Shown here: in pieces, positions 1-8,491 of the stretch | Numbering within the stretch: position 1 is the stretch's first letter | How the letters are laid out: each line of letters starts with the position of its first letter | Assembly (NCBI GenBank): GCA_003510325.1 | Contig: DONB01000052.1 | Coordinates: 18,091-28,589, forward strand | Source of the DNA: Thiobacillus sp. | GTDB lineage: Bacteria; Pseudomonadota; Gammaproteobacteria; Burkholderiales; Thiobacillaceae | Direction: 5' to 3' | Length of the DNA: 10,499 nt | Translations under genes and position numbers: made by a program | Notes under the pieces: model-generated | Database searches by the model: none | The model's input: the letters and a program-made list of their open reading frames with translations, nothing else | What the model was told of the DNA's origin: nothing

Positions 1-2
1 TT

Positions 3-1901
3 CTTGTGCCGGAACATGACGAACGGCGGGCATTCGAGGTCTATCGCGGCCTGCCGGAAAAGCGTGCCGCATACGGCGCCAAGATCGTCATGGAGAGTAG
101 GCAGCAGGTCGGCCGGCGCCCTGAAGACGGCTCCGTCGCCGAACTGATCGAAGGCACCGACCCGGCGGCCGTGGCCTACCTGCGCGGCCTCTTCGGGGAC
201 ATGGTGTGCGCCACGACCACCGCACAGGCCATGGAGCGCGGCAAGCGCACCCTGACGCAGGACGGCATGCTGGTCGGCAAAGGCACCATCGAACGCCTGA
301 AGCTCGTCGTGGAAGGCGACCTTCGCATCGGGCGCGACGGCGGCGGGCAGCACCTTGAAGCGGCTAAAGCGCGGCTCGCTGCCTGCACGAAGGCGGTGTC
401 GGATCTCACGGCCCAGAAACAGAGGATAGACGCGCTGGCCACGGTGCTGCGCCGCATCCCGCAGGAAGACCAGGCCCGAGGGTACCTGAAGGGCTTCTGG
501 GACGAAGCGGAATCCGCCAAAGTCGATGCAACCGCACTCCAAAGCAAGCTGCAGGGTGCCGCCGACAAGGAATACGTGGAACTCGGCGAACAGGAAAAAG
601 CGTGGTCAGGAAAGGCTGGGAAACTGAGTGAGGCCGTCACTGCCGCGTACGGTAGGCGCTGCAGTGCCGAAAACGCATTGGTCGAGCGCCAAAAGGACGT
701 TGCCACAGCCTCTGCCAAGCTTACGACTGCCCGCGAGGCCGCCGAGGAAGCACGCAAGGATCCGGAGTACGACGCCGATTACGCGTCGCCCCATTGGGAC
801 GTCGTTCTGGAGAAGCACGGCGAGAACTACGAGGACATGGCGGCCTACTGCAAAACGAAAGAAGCTGATGCCCTCCGCGACGTGACACGCGAAGTCAGCA
901 AGGGCAGCAATCTGCTGGGAGAATTCCTGTCCAAATACCGGGAGCAGGCAGGCGAACACGTGCTGGAAGACTGGCGCAAGGGACAGGCCTGGATCGCCGA
1001 CATCCTCAAGCGCCTGCGGGACACCGAGTTGCTCCACTACAAGGCGCAGATGGAGGACGCCTACAAGGTTTCACAGGAGACGTTCAGGAACGACGTCGCC
1101 CTGGCGCTGAACCAGAATATCGAGGCGCTGGACGTGACGATGGACCAGCTGAACCGGGTATTAAAGGCGTGCCCGGCCTTCACCAACGGCGAGCGCTATC
1201 AGTTCAAGCGCACCATCCGCCCCCACTTCAAGCAACTGCTCGAGTTCGTGAAGAACATCGCATCGTTCGGGCCGCAGGAAGACCTGCTCGGCGGGGCCGG
1301 CGAGATCCCCGCCCAGTTCAAGGAGCTGCTGGAAGACAAGATTGCGCCGGGGGCCGGAAGCGTCAAGAGTCCGTTGGATGACTATCGCGAATTTTATGAA
1401 TTCGACGTGGAGATCATTCGGTACGACCCGCTGACGGGAAACCCCAAGGTTGTTGGCCAACTGAGCAAGCGACTCGGGCCGGGATCCGGCGGCGAGCACC
1501 GCGCGCCGCTGTACGTGATCGCCGGCGCCGCGCTGGCATCGGCCTATCGCCTCGACCACCGCAACCGCGATGGCATCAGGCTGATCCTGCTGGACGAAGC
1601 ATTCAACAAGATGGACCCGACCAACATCACCGCCACCATGCGCTATCTGCAGGATCTGGGGCTGCAGGTGCTCATGGCCAGCCCTGGCGAGAACCTCGGC
1701 GTGCTCACTGCCTACCTGCACCGCTACTACGACATCGCGAAAGACCCTGTGCGCAATGTGATCCTCATCAACGGCCACGATGTCACGGAAGAAACGCGGG
1801 AAATGTTCATGTCGGACGACCTGGACACATACCCCGAACTCATCGAGCAGGAGGTCAATCGCATGCGTGGGACGGGAACGGCTGCCGCCCAGCCGGTGTA
1901 G
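3..1901 (+). CDS. jetC: Wadjet protein JetC, SMC-like ATPase (C-terminal part)
   Basis: JetC is the SMC/MukB-like ATPase of the Wadjet system, which with JetA and JetB extrudes DNA loops and identifies small circular DNA for cleavage by JetD. The frame is open from the left edge, so the start and Walker A motif lie outside; about 632 residues of a family usually near 1,100 are present. Long charged, alanine-rich stretches (roughly residues 115-340 of the fragment) look like coiled coil. The C-terminal ATPase half is clear: an ABC signature SGGE at 1485-1496, preceded by GPG, and a Walker B LILLDEAF with catalytic Asp-Glu at 1593-1598, followed by a D-loop-like KMD. The ending, with LQVLMASPGENLGVL, fits the SbcC/MukB-like Walker B domain. 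The stop is 7 bases before jetD, as in a Wadjet operon. A GTG at position 6 is internal, not the start. Generic SbcC is the alternative, but the jetD neighbour argues against it. Confidence 0.88.
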   Translation, partial: LVPEHDERRAFEVYRGLPEKRAAYGAKIVMESRQQVGRRPEDGSVAELIEGTDPAAVAYLRGLFGDMVCATTTAQAMERGKRTLTQDGMLVGKGTIERLKLVVEGDLRIGRDGGGQHLEAAKARLAACTKAVSDLTAQKQRIDALATVLRRIPQEDQARGYLKGFWDEAESAKVDATALQSKLQGAADKEYVELGEQEKAWSGKAGKLSEAVTAAYGRRCSAENALVERQKDVATASAKLTTAREAAEEARKDPEYDADYASPHWDVVLEKHGENYEDMAAYCKTKEADALRDVTREVSKGSNLLGEFLSKYREQAGEHVLEDWRKGQAWIADILKRLRDTELLHYKAQMEDAYKVSQETFRNDVALALNQNIEALDVTMDQLNRVLKACPAFTNGERYQFKRTIRPHFKQLLEFVKNIASFGPQEDLLGGAGEIPAQFKELLEDKIAPGAGSVKSPLDDYREFYEFDVEIIRYDPLTGNPKVVGQLSKRLGPGSGGEHRAPLYVIAGAALASAYRLDHRNRDGIRLILLDEAFNKMDPTNITATMRYLQDLGLQVLMASPGENLGVLTAYLHRYYDIAKDPVRNVILINGHDVTEETREMFMSDDLDTYPELIEQEVNRMRGTGTAAAQPV

Positions 1902-1908
1902 CCGTCAC

Positions 1909-3108
1909 ATGGACACGAAGGCACGCAACGCCCTCACGAAGCTGCTGGAGGCCGGCAATCGGGCGACAGCGGGTGTCCGCTCGACACGGCCGGCGCTGAC
2001 CCGGTCGCAACTGGCCGACTACCAGGCCACGCGCTCGCTCGCCGACAAGGAGGCATTCGAGGCGGCGATGAAGGCGGCGAGAGCCGAAGGCGCCGTGGTC
2101 CTCACTTGGGAAAAAGGCTTTGGCGAGGAAGGATTCATCCAGCGCGTCGAATTGCTCGACCTTGATGCGCTGGCGAAGATGCTTGGCGTGGAAACCGCCG
2201 CGGTCCGCCTTGAAAAGGCGGCCTCGCAGTTCGCCCCTTTGCTTCCGGATTTTCCGGTTCTGAAGGACGTGCTGGATCGCTGGGCCAGCCTGAAGAAGGT
2301 CCGCACCTTCGGCCCGGACGACACCCAGGACTGGGTCGATGCCGCCCACATCATCCGTTTTATGACCGCCGCCCGTGAAAACAGGACAGTTGACGAGCCG
2401 ATTCGCGAAGTCAGCGCGCGGCTGTTCAAGGACAGCAAACGCATCGAAAAGCTGGCAGTGCCTGTCGATATCCTGCTCACGGGAGATGTCGATGCCGAGA
2501 ATCGAGAAGCTCTCGACGTATGGCAGGAGCTCGGCCTATTCCGCGAGGAGCAGCCCGTTCGCATGGCCGGTCGGGTGGTTATCGTGCGCACCCGCGTCAC
2601 TGCGCGGCTGGATGAGCCGTACGGAGCATTTTCCACATCATCCGTAATCGGGCTGGCCGGCATCCCGAGAATGGTGATGACCATAGAAAACCAAACCACT
2701 TTCCATAGCGAGGCAAGACGCCGCCATGATGAGGAAGTCTTGCTCATTTATACCGCCGGGATGCCCACCCCAGCATGGCGAGCCATGTATGTTCGGCTGC
2801 TTGGCGGCTTGCGGCCAAGTGTGCCCGTCTATCACTGGGGCGATATTGACGAAGGCGGGTTCAGGATCGCCTCCATATTGGCTCAGGATGCTAGATCAGC
2901 TGGGCATACCCTTCAACCGTGGATGATGCATCCAGACGACGTTCCAGAAGATCGACGCGTTAAAGCCAGACCGCACACACTAGAACGAATCCGGCGTTTT
3001 GCGAGTGCCGCAGGCTGGGGAACGCTGGGTGAGGAAATTGCAACAGCAGGCTTTACTGTCGAACAGGAAGGACTACCCATTGTCGGGGGGTTAGGGCAGC
3101 CCCAATAG
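1909..3108 (+). CDS. jetD: Wadjet nuclease subunit JetD (DUF3322/DUF2220)
   Basis: JetD is the Toprim-type nuclease that cuts circular DNA captured by the JetABC motor. The 399-residue product has the family's length. The N-terminal half (about 1-190) resembles DUF3322, and the C-terminal half (about 200-390) is the DUF2220 Toprim domain, related to topoisomerase VI subunit A. The putative metal-binding residues are present: Glu260 in TIENQTTF, and Asp312 and Asp314 in YHWGDIDEGG. The ATG at 1909 was chosen because it lies 7 bases after the jetC stop and gives a normal N-terminus; the frame is open 43 codons further upstream, but that extension overlaps jetC. No strong ribosome binding site is seen, so coupling to jetC translation is likely. 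Composition drops in the second half: 38 G+C of 60 at 2161-2220 against 31 of 60 at 2941-3000. The gene looks intact. Confidence 0.9.
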   Translation: MDTKARNALTKLLEAGNRATAGVRSTRPALTRSQLADYQATRSLADKEAFEAAMKAARAEGAVVLTWEKGFGEEGFIQRVELLDLDALAKMLGVETAAVRLEKAASQFAPLLPDFPVLKDVLDRWASLKKVRTFGPDDTQDWVDAAHIIRFMTAARENRTVDEPIREVSARLFKDSKRIEKLAVPVDILLTGDVDAENREALDVWQELGLFREEQPVRMAGRVVIVRTRVTARLDEPYGAFSTSSVIGLAGIPRMVMTIENQTTFHSEARRRHDEEVLLIYTAGMPTPAWRAMYVRLLGGLRPSVPVYHWGDIDEGGFRIASILAQDARSAGHTLQPWMMHPDDVPEDRRVKARPHTLERIRRFASAAGWGTLGEEIATAGFTVEQEGLPIVGGLGQPQ

Positions 3109-3222
3109 CTGCTAATCCGGGTCATAAAAACGCTTACCACAAAACAAAAAACACTTCAGCAATCAATCAAAATAACTTTGTTTGCATTAACTGCTGCATA
3201 GCCAAGGCCGAGTCCATAGCAT

Positions 3223-3260
3223 CACGGGCATTTTCACTCCTTGCGCAAAGAGTGCCCGTG
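3223..3260. repeat. Nested inverted repeat upstream of the relaxase operon (candidate oriT or operator)
   Basis: The arms CACGGGCA (3223-3230) and TGCCCGTG (3253-3260) are perfect reverse complements. Inside them lies a second near-perfect hairpin: CACTC (3235-3239) and GAGTG (3250-3254) around the self-complementary TTGCGCAA (3241-3248). The inner and outer right arms share two bases, so the two pairings compete. It sits at the end of an AT-richer 149-base gap (3109-3257) between jetD and the relaxase operon, and it covers the likely start codon and ribosome binding site of the 93-residue protein. Origins of transfer often carry inverted repeats next to relaxase genes, but autoregulation of the operon or termination of the jet operon is also possible; no U-run follows it. 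Confidence 0.5.
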
Positions 3261-3539
3261 GCCTCCATAGAAGAACCCAACAACCAGGATCATCCTGACA
3301 CGCTCTTCGCACACATTGCGGCACGATTCGAACAAATCGAACTGTCCCACTGGACGGCCGTTGTGCTTGAATGGCTTGCCCGTTATGACGGGATCGCGGA
3401 GCGTTGGGATCCGCTCTCAATATTCCTCAGTGATTTCATCGGCGTGGGCTTATCGCCCAATTGCTGGAAATGGGAAGGCGCTTTCCCGTCTTCATCCGTA
3501 ATTGCCTCATGGCTCATCGAACAGCTCCCACACCGCTGA
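3258..3539 (+). CDS. Hypothetical 93-residue protein coupled to the relaxase gene
   Basis: I do not recognise this family. The GTG at 3258 is preferred over the GTG at 3252 because AAAGAG (3247-3252) sits 5 bases before it as a ribosome binding site; the two starts differ by two residues. The stop TGA shares its last base with the relaxase ATG (TGATG at 3537-3541), a classic translational coupling arrangement that supports real expression. The product is acidic at its N-terminus, tryptophan-rich (HWTAVVLEW, ERWDP, NCWKWEG) and has no clear membrane segment or signal peptide. Its place as first gene of the transfer operon suggests a relaxosome or regulatory accessory protein, but that is inference from position only. 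Confidence 0.6.
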   Translation: MASIEEPNNQDHPDTLFAHIAARFEQIELSHWTAVVLEWLARYDGIAERWDPLSIFLSDFIGVGLSPNCWKWEGAFPSSSVIASWLIEQLPHR

Positions 3540-5611
3540 TGTCAGGTGATTGGCTGCTCATTGCCGCTGGAGCCTTGGGAGTAGGCGGCGTATGGGTTGT
3601 TTGGCGTTTTGCCCGCCAAACCGACCATGCGGCGCCCGACCATTCAACGACATCCGGTTGCGATTCTAGGGTAGCCAACCATATCAAGGTTCTCCCTGGC
3701 GAAGCCGTCCTGGATCAACTCAACCTTCAAGCCTTGGTCGACGGATGTCGTGACCGCATGGGATTTGATTACACCCTGTTCCACCAAGACTGCATGCCCG
3801 TCATCGAGCGGGCTGCGGAATGGACTCAACTGCTACCCGCCTCCGAATCGCACCATCACGCGCAGCCCGGCGGCCTCTTGACCCATATGATGGAGTCGGC
3901 AGCACACGCGCTACGCTTCCGGCAGGGCTATCTGCTTCCGGTCGGAGCAGCCCCCGAGGAAATCCCGGCTCGCAAGCACCGCTGGACTTACGCAGTGTTC
4001 TTGGCCGCGCTACTGCATGACATTGGAAGGCCTATGGCCGATATCAACGTCCAAGTTCTCCGATCGGGAAAACCCTGTGGCAAGTGGCAGCCTCTTGCTG
4101 GCTCGATGCAGGATCAGGGGTTGACGCATTACACGTTGAATTTCGAGATCACGCGGGATTACGACCTGCACAAGAAACTGCCCATCGTGCTGTTCCAGCG
4201 GCTCGTTCCTTCCCATGTTCTCGCTTGGCTTGCCGATGACGTACAGCTCATGGGTGATTTGACGAGCTACCTTTCGGGGGACGATCAAGACAAGGGTGTG
4301 TTGCGAGAGATCGTCGCACGCGCCGACTCCGAGTCGGTCAAGAACAACCTGATGCAGGGACCGCGCACCCGCTTTGCTTCCGCCCGGTCGGTGCCACTAA
4401 TCGAACGCCTGATGCAAGCCTTGCGCTTGATGCTGGAAGAAGGGCGACTGGGCCTGAATAGGGCGGGCTCCCATGGCTGGGTTTACGATGGAAAAATCTG
4501 GTTCGTGTCCAAGCGGCTGGCTGACGAGGTACGCCAGTTCCTGACTGAACGCGAAAGCGGGGAGGGCATACCTGGCAAGGATAAGAACGATCGCCTTTTC
4601 GATACCTGGCAGGAGTACGGTGCCTTGATCCCCACCAGTGAGAACCGTGCTGTGTGGCAGGTCATGGTCAGTCTCGATGAAGGGTGGGAACAAAAGCTGA
4701 CCGTGCTGTGCTTCTCGCTCGACAAACTGTTCCAGTCCCCGGTTCTTTACCCGGAAATCATGAGAGGCAAGATCATTGCCGGAAAACAGGATGCCTCATG
4801 CATCCAACCGCTCGATTCGGAATCCGAGCTAACTATTGGTTCCATGAGTGATTCTGGCGTTGAGCCAGCCACCAACCCATTAGAGGATCCGGCCAACCAG
4901 CTGTCGCTCGTCATACCGCAGCCAGATCCTACCCCCTCGCCGAACTCCGAAGAACAGCCGAAGCGAGCCAGCACGGCTCTCCCTCCCATTCGCCCGCCGG
5001 CACAGCCCAGAGCGGCCGCTCTATCTGAACCTGGGGGCGCGGCTGAGGACGCAGGCTTTCTCGATGAAGATGACGCCGCGATAAAACATTCACCGAAACC
5101 CAAGCCCCCTACTGCAGCAGCATTGAAGCCGGTTGCACCTGCAGGGCAGACAGCGGCCAGGCCCAAGCCTGGCTCGAAAAAGAAGGAACCCTCTGGTGCA
5201 GCCATGCGGTTCATGCGCTGGATTCAGGAAGGCCTCTCGGAAGGCAGCATGCCGTACAACCGCGCGGACGCCATGATTCACTTCGTTGACGAAGGAATGA
5301 TGCTGGTTTCCCCAGTGATCTTTCGCAAGTTCGCTGAACTGTTCGGGGAGGAGGGCGATGGCACGCCATCGGATCGAGCGGGGAGCAAGCTGGGGACCGG
5401 CATCCAGCGCCAGGTTACCAATGCTGGCTGGAATCTGGTTACCGGAGAGAAGAAGAGCAACATCCAACGTTACATGGTGATCGGCGCCGATGGCGAGGGC
5501 AAGAAACTGATCTCTGGCGTGGTCATACTGGATCCTGTTCGATTCGTGAATCCACTTCCGCCGAATAATCCCTGCATTGTCAGGTTCGACAAACCCATCG
5601 AACACGTCTGA
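3539..5611 (+). CDS. traI: MobH-family conjugative relaxase (TraI_2 domain)
   Basis: This is the relaxase expected to nick the ICE at oriT and lead the strand through the coupling protein. The 690-residue product starts with a hydrophobic segment (about residues 4-24), which suggests membrane association. The TraI_2 domain follows (about 45-360) with the MobH signatures: a triple histidine at 105-107, GGLL and His116 in HHHAQPGGLLTH, and a metal-binding His160-Asp161 in LLHDIGRP. A proline- and alanine-rich, probably disordered linker (about 440-550) joins a C-terminal TraI_2_C/DUF1528-like domain (about 551-690, from AAMRFMRW to the end). The ATG at 3539 was chosen because it overlaps the preceding stop as TGATG and brings the membrane segment to the N-terminus; the frame extends 26 codons further upstream. 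MobH relaxases occur in SXT/R391, ICEclc-like elements and the gonococcal genetic island. Confidence 0.9.
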   Translation: MSGDWLLIAAGALGVGGVWVVWRFARQTDHAAPDHSTTSGCDSRVANHIKVLPGEAVLDQLNLQALVDGCRDRMGFDYTLFHQDCMPVIERAAEWTQLLPASESHHHAQPGGLLTHMMESAAHALRFRQGYLLPVGAAPEEIPARKHRWTYAVFLAALLHDIGRPMADINVQVLRSGKPCGKWQPLAGSMQDQGLTHYTLNFEITRDYDLHKKLPIVLFQRLVPSHVLAWLADDVQLMGDLTSYLSGDDQDKGVLREIVARADSESVKNNLMQGPRTRFASARSVPLIERLMQALRLMLEEGRLGLNRAGSHGWVYDGKIWFVSKRLADEVRQFLTERESGEGIPGKDKNDRLFDTWQEYGALIPTSENRAVWQVMVSLDEGWEQKLTVLCFSLDKLFQSPVLYPEIMRGKIIAGKQDASCIQPLDSESELTIGSMSDSGVEPATNPLEDPANQLSLVIPQPDPTPSPNSEEQPKRASTALPPIRPPAQPRAAALSEPGGAAEDAGFLDEDDAAIKHSPKPKPPTAAALKPVAPAGQTAARPKPGSKKKEPSGAAMRFMRWIQEGLSEGSMPYNRADAMIHFVDEGMMLVSPVIFRKFAELFGEEGDGTPSDRAGSKLGTGIQRQVTNAGWNLVTGEKKSNIQRYMVIGADGEGKKLISGVVILDPVRFVNPLPPNNPCIVRFDKPIEHV

Positions 5612-5612
5612 C

Positions 5613-7673
5613 ATGAGCTATCCCATCGAAAATCTATTCAGGCCCGCGGTCGAATACGTGCCGGCCTTTGCTTCGTTATCCGGTGCCATTCTCCTGATGA
5701 GTGCTCACGAGTGGTTTTTCCTGCCAAAGGAGCTGATCGTGACAGCCGCTGCAAGCATGGTCCTGCATGCTGGCATGCGACTGAACCAGGGTATTCGGGT
5801 ATCCCGATTTCAGCGCAACCTTACTAGGCTGCCTAAGTACGTCATTCCTACCAGCGAAATTCCCGTATCGAAAAGCCGCCTTTTCCTCGGCCTTGGGTTC
5901 AAATGGGATCAACGCCATACCCAGCGCCTGGCGCTGGCGCGCGATCCCAAGAACCGTCGCTACATCACTCAATCCGGCCTGTATACCTGGGCGCGTCGCT
6001 TCGAATTCCGCCACGAAGGGCGCGGCGGCACCTCGGGCTGGATGGCGCGACAGACCAGGAAGGAAGCCTGGTGGAATCCGGTTACGCCATTGCCGCCTGT
6101 CGGCGGCGATCCGATCATTCACGGCCTGGAGCCGGACGAAACGGAAATCAGCATGGATCTGGTCGAGCGGCCCGGTCACATGGTTGTGCTGGGCACCACA
6201 CGGGTCGGCAAATCACGCCTCGCCGAGGTGCTCATCACACAGGACATTCGGCGAGGCGACGTGGTGATCGTATTCGACCCCAAGGGAGATGCCGGTCTGA
6301 TGACCCGCTGCTACATCGAGGCGGCCATGGCCGGGCGCGAGTTCTTCATGTTTCACTTGGGCTACCCCGACCAGTCTGCACGTTATAACCCGATTGGAAA
6401 TTTTGCCCGAACCACCGAGGTCAGCACCCGTATCGCTGGTCAGCTCCCGGGCGAAGGACAGTCTGCCGCGTTCAAGGAATTTGTCTGGCGCTTCGTGAAC
6501 GTGATCGCACGCGCGCGCACCACCCTCGGTTACCGCCCGGATTACCGCATGATTTATGAGGATGCGGTCAATATCGATGCCTTGGCGCTGGAATACTTAC
6601 GCTTCTGGCTTGACCGGGAACAGCCCGGCTGGAATGAGGCGGTTGATGCCATCGAGATGGATAAGACCCAGATTCAGCAGGCAATGAAATCGGGGCGGAC
6701 GATGGATGCCATGAAAATCCTGCTGTTCGTCCGCGAGAATAATCTGCATGACCCGATAGCGGACGGCCTGGCATCCATCCTGTCGAACGACCGCAGCTAT
6801 TTCGAGAAACTGGTGTCCAGTCTCTATCCCTTGCTGGAAAAACTTACCACCGGCAAAACCGCGCCAATACTGTCTCCTCAGTACGACGACCCGACTGATC
6901 CAAGGCCGATCTTCGACTGGATGAGCGTCATCGAACGCGGCGCGGTGGTTTACGTCGGGCTCGATTCGCTCTCTGATTACGAAGTGGCTGGCGCAGTGGG
7001 CAACGCCATGTTCGCCGACCTGACCTCGATCGCCGGCCAGACCTACAAGTTCGAGCAGGGCTACGGGCTGTCCACGGCCATCCCTAAGCGCAAACTGTCC
7101 ATCCATGCAGACGAGTTCAACGAGCTGATCGGCGACGAATTCATCCCGCTGCTGAACAAGGCCGGCGGTGCGGGATTCCAAGTAGCGGTCTATACCCAGA
7201 CCTGGGCCGACGTGGAGGCACGCATTGGCAACAAGGCGAAGGCATCCCAGATTGGCGGCAACCTCAATACCCTGATCATGCTAAGGGTCAAGAACAAGGA
7301 AACAGCCGAAATTCTCACCGACCAGCTCCCTGATGTGCAACTGGTCACCTCGATTCAGGCTAGTGCTGCCACGGACAGTTCAGATGATCGTGAGGTGTTG
7401 TCTTTCACCACACGGAACGAAGATCGGATCAGCACCCAGGAAGCCCCCATGTTGTCGCCTGCTGATCTGGTGCAGTTGCCCAAGGGGCAGGCTTTTGCGC
7501 TTATCGAAGGCGGCCAACTCTACAAAATCAGACTCCCTCTGTTCGACCCCGACGAAGCGCACCCCATTCCTGCATCGTTGGAAGACATTGCCGCGAGCAT
7601 GCGTCAGAAATACGACACGCACGGCACCGAGACGGAAAATCTGGTCGTTGAAGGGAAGGGCAGTGGCTTCTAG
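5613..7673 (+). CDS. traD: Conjugative coupling ATPase TraD (type IV coupling protein)
   Basis: TraD is a hexameric inner-membrane ATPase that brings the relaxosome to the type IV secretion channel and drives DNA transfer. The 686-residue product has two N-terminal membrane segments (about 16-31 and 36-55). A Walker A GTTRVGKS follows at residues 194-201 (6192-6215), then VFDPKGD shortly after, and a Walker B IHADEF with Asp500-Glu501 (7110-7115). Length and motifs fit the SXT/TOL TraD subfamily (TIGR03743-like). The ATG at 5613 is one base after the relaxase stop; the frame is open to a TTG at 5577, but that would overlap the relaxase and add a polar stretch before the first membrane segment. 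The 3' end overlaps the next gene by 11 bases. Conjugative role is well supported; the exact subfamily is inferred. Confidence 0.92.
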   Translation: MSYPIENLFRPAVEYVPAFASLSGAILLMSAHEWFFLPKELIVTAAASMVLHAGMRLNQGIRVSRFQRNLTRLPKYVIPTSEIPVSKSRLFLGLGFKWDQRHTQRLALARDPKNRRYITQSGLYTWARRFEFRHEGRGGTSGWMARQTRKEAWWNPVTPLPPVGGDPIIHGLEPDETEISMDLVERPGHMVVLGTTRVGKSRLAEVLITQDIRRGDVVIVFDPKGDAGLMTRCYIEAAMAGREFFMFHLGYPDQSARYNPIGNFARTTEVSTRIAGQLPGEGQSAAFKEFVWRFVNVIARARTTLGYRPDYRMIYEDAVNIDALALEYLRFWLDREQPGWNEAVDAIEMDKTQIQQAMKSGRTMDAMKILLFVRENNLHDPIADGLASILSNDRSYFEKLVSSLYPLLEKLTTGKTAPILSPQYDDPTDPRPIFDWMSVIERGAVVYVGLDSLSDYEVAGAVGNAMFADLTSIAGQTYKFEQGYGLSTAIPKRKLSIHADEFNELIGDEFIPLLNKAGGAGFQVAVYTQTWADVEARIGNKAKASQIGGNLNTLIMLRVKNKETAEILTDQLPDVQLVTSIQASAATDSSDDREVLSFTTRNEDRISTQEAPMLSPADLVQLPKGQAFALIEGGQLYKIRLPLFDPDEAHPIPASLEDIAASMRQKYDTHGTETENLVVEGKGSGF

Positions 7674-8388
7674 GAATTCCGGTCTCTATGACAGCAATGT
7701 GGCAGTCGCCTTTCTGTGGCCATTGAAATGGCTTTTTGGGACGCTCTTGCTATATGTCATGCTTGGCCTGATCGCCCTCACCGCGGCTTTCCTGTTTGCC
7801 AAATATCAATGGCTTGATCCTGTGCAAGCTGCCGACGCTTTGTTCCAGTCGGAAACCGCACGCGTCAAAGAGCTTGTACGGCCAGGAAGCCACACTGCAG
7901 GCCTTTCCACGCTTACCGAGCAGACCCAACAGTGGACTTACTGGCTTTTTTTCAAGGCGACATCACTCCATGAAGCCACCTATGCCTATTTCTCCGGGTA
8001 TCCGGTCAACGAGGTTGACCGGATGTACCTCAGCCAGTTCGTTGCGCGCAATGCACGGGAAATCTACCTGGCTATGAACGTGATTCAGGTCTATGGGATC
8101 AGGATTGGCTTCGTACTGGCTGCGACCCCTTTGTTTTTACTGTTGTATGTCTTGGCTGGCGTAGACGGCCTGACCGAACGTTATATCCGCCGCGCGTGCG
8201 CAGGACGCGAATCGGCGGATCTGCACAAAATTGGGCGCCTCGCGAAGCTGATGTTCTTCGCATCCGGGGTCACGCTATATCTATGCCTGCCGGTTGCAAT
8301 GAGCCCGTTCTGGGTCATTGCACCGTTAACTCTAGTTTTTGCGGTGTCCACACGGGTTCAGTGGCAGTTTTACAAAAAATATTTTTGA
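7663..8388 (+). CDS. ICE membrane protein, DUF4400 / TIGR03747 (PFL_4697) family
   Basis: This 241-residue membrane protein follows traD, as its family does in SXT-like and PFGI-1-like ICEs. Hydrophobic segments are visible at about residues 22-46, 147-168, 195-214 and 214-231, with a soluble loop of about 100 residues between the first and second. The motif NSGLYDSNVAVAFLWPLKW at the start is polar then aromatic, typical of the family as I know it. Its function is unknown; a role with TraD at the inner membrane is likely from synteny. The start is GTG at 7663, preceded by AAGGGAAGGG (7651-7660) as a strong ribosome binding site. It overlaps the traD stop by 11 bases. The frame is open much further upstream inside traD, but that part is shadow. 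It is the last gene before the dif site. Confidence 0.8.
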   Translation: MASRNSGLYDSNVAVAFLWPLKWLFGTLLLYVMLGLIALTAAFLFAKYQWLDPVQAADALFQSETARVKELVRPGSHTAGLSTLTEQTQQWTYWLFFKATSLHEATYAYFSGYPVNEVDRMYLSQFVARNAREIYLAMNVIQVYGIRIGFVLAATPLFLLLYVLAGVDGLTERYIRRACAGRESADLHKIGRLAKLMFFASGVTLYLCLPVAMSPFWVIAPLTLVFAVSTRVQWQFYKKYF

Positions 8389-8389
8389 G

Positions 8390-8455
8390 AGGGTCAGGTG
8401 TGAATGTTGACAAGTCGAAATAATTTGTGTCTGATGATGGCCTAGTAGGGTCAGG
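8390..8455 (+). repeat. Short direct repeat pair AGGGTCAGG
   Basis: AGGGTCAGG occurs at 8390-8398 and again at 8447-8455, 57 bases apart; a shorter match AGGGTCA lies at 8630-8636 on the far side of the dif site. The first copy directly follows the stop of the last transfer gene. The sequence recalls ends associated with REP-type transposases, but no such gene is here and that link is only a resemblance. It may be a protein-binding repeat or chance. Confidence 0.35.
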
Positions 8456-8468
8456 GATGTGGCCAGAC
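8429..8468. repeat. Bulged inverted repeat left of dif
   Basis: GTCT (8429-8432) and GGCC (8439-8442) can pair with GGCC (8461-8464) and AGAC (8465-8468), giving an 8-bp stem with a 6-base bulge and an 18-base loop that contains the second AGGGTCAGG. It lies about 55 bases left of the dif core. Xer recombination sites on plasmids often need accessory sequences to one side, so this could be one, but the stem is weak. Confidence 0.25.
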
Positions 8469-8491
8469 GAGTCTACTTGAGCAATGCGAAC

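Noticed and set aside
176..757. Long open frame on the minus strand opposite jetC, with others like it across the window.
   Set aside because: It is antisense to a gene with clear family motifs, has the Ser/Arg/Ala-rich composition typical of GC-rich shadow frames, and has no ribosome binding site or family features.
5577..5612. Upstream TTG start for traD, which would overlap the relaxase gene.
   Set aside because: The ATG at 5613 lies right after the relaxase stop and gives a normal N-terminus; the extra residues are polar and have no ribosome binding site.
7653..7660. GGGAAGGG matches the E. coli FtsK-orienting KOPS motif GGGNAGGG and points toward dif.
   Set aside because: It is a single copy that also serves as the ribosome binding site of the DUF4400 gene, and no clear opposite-strand copy was found right of dif; one 8-mer is weak evidence.
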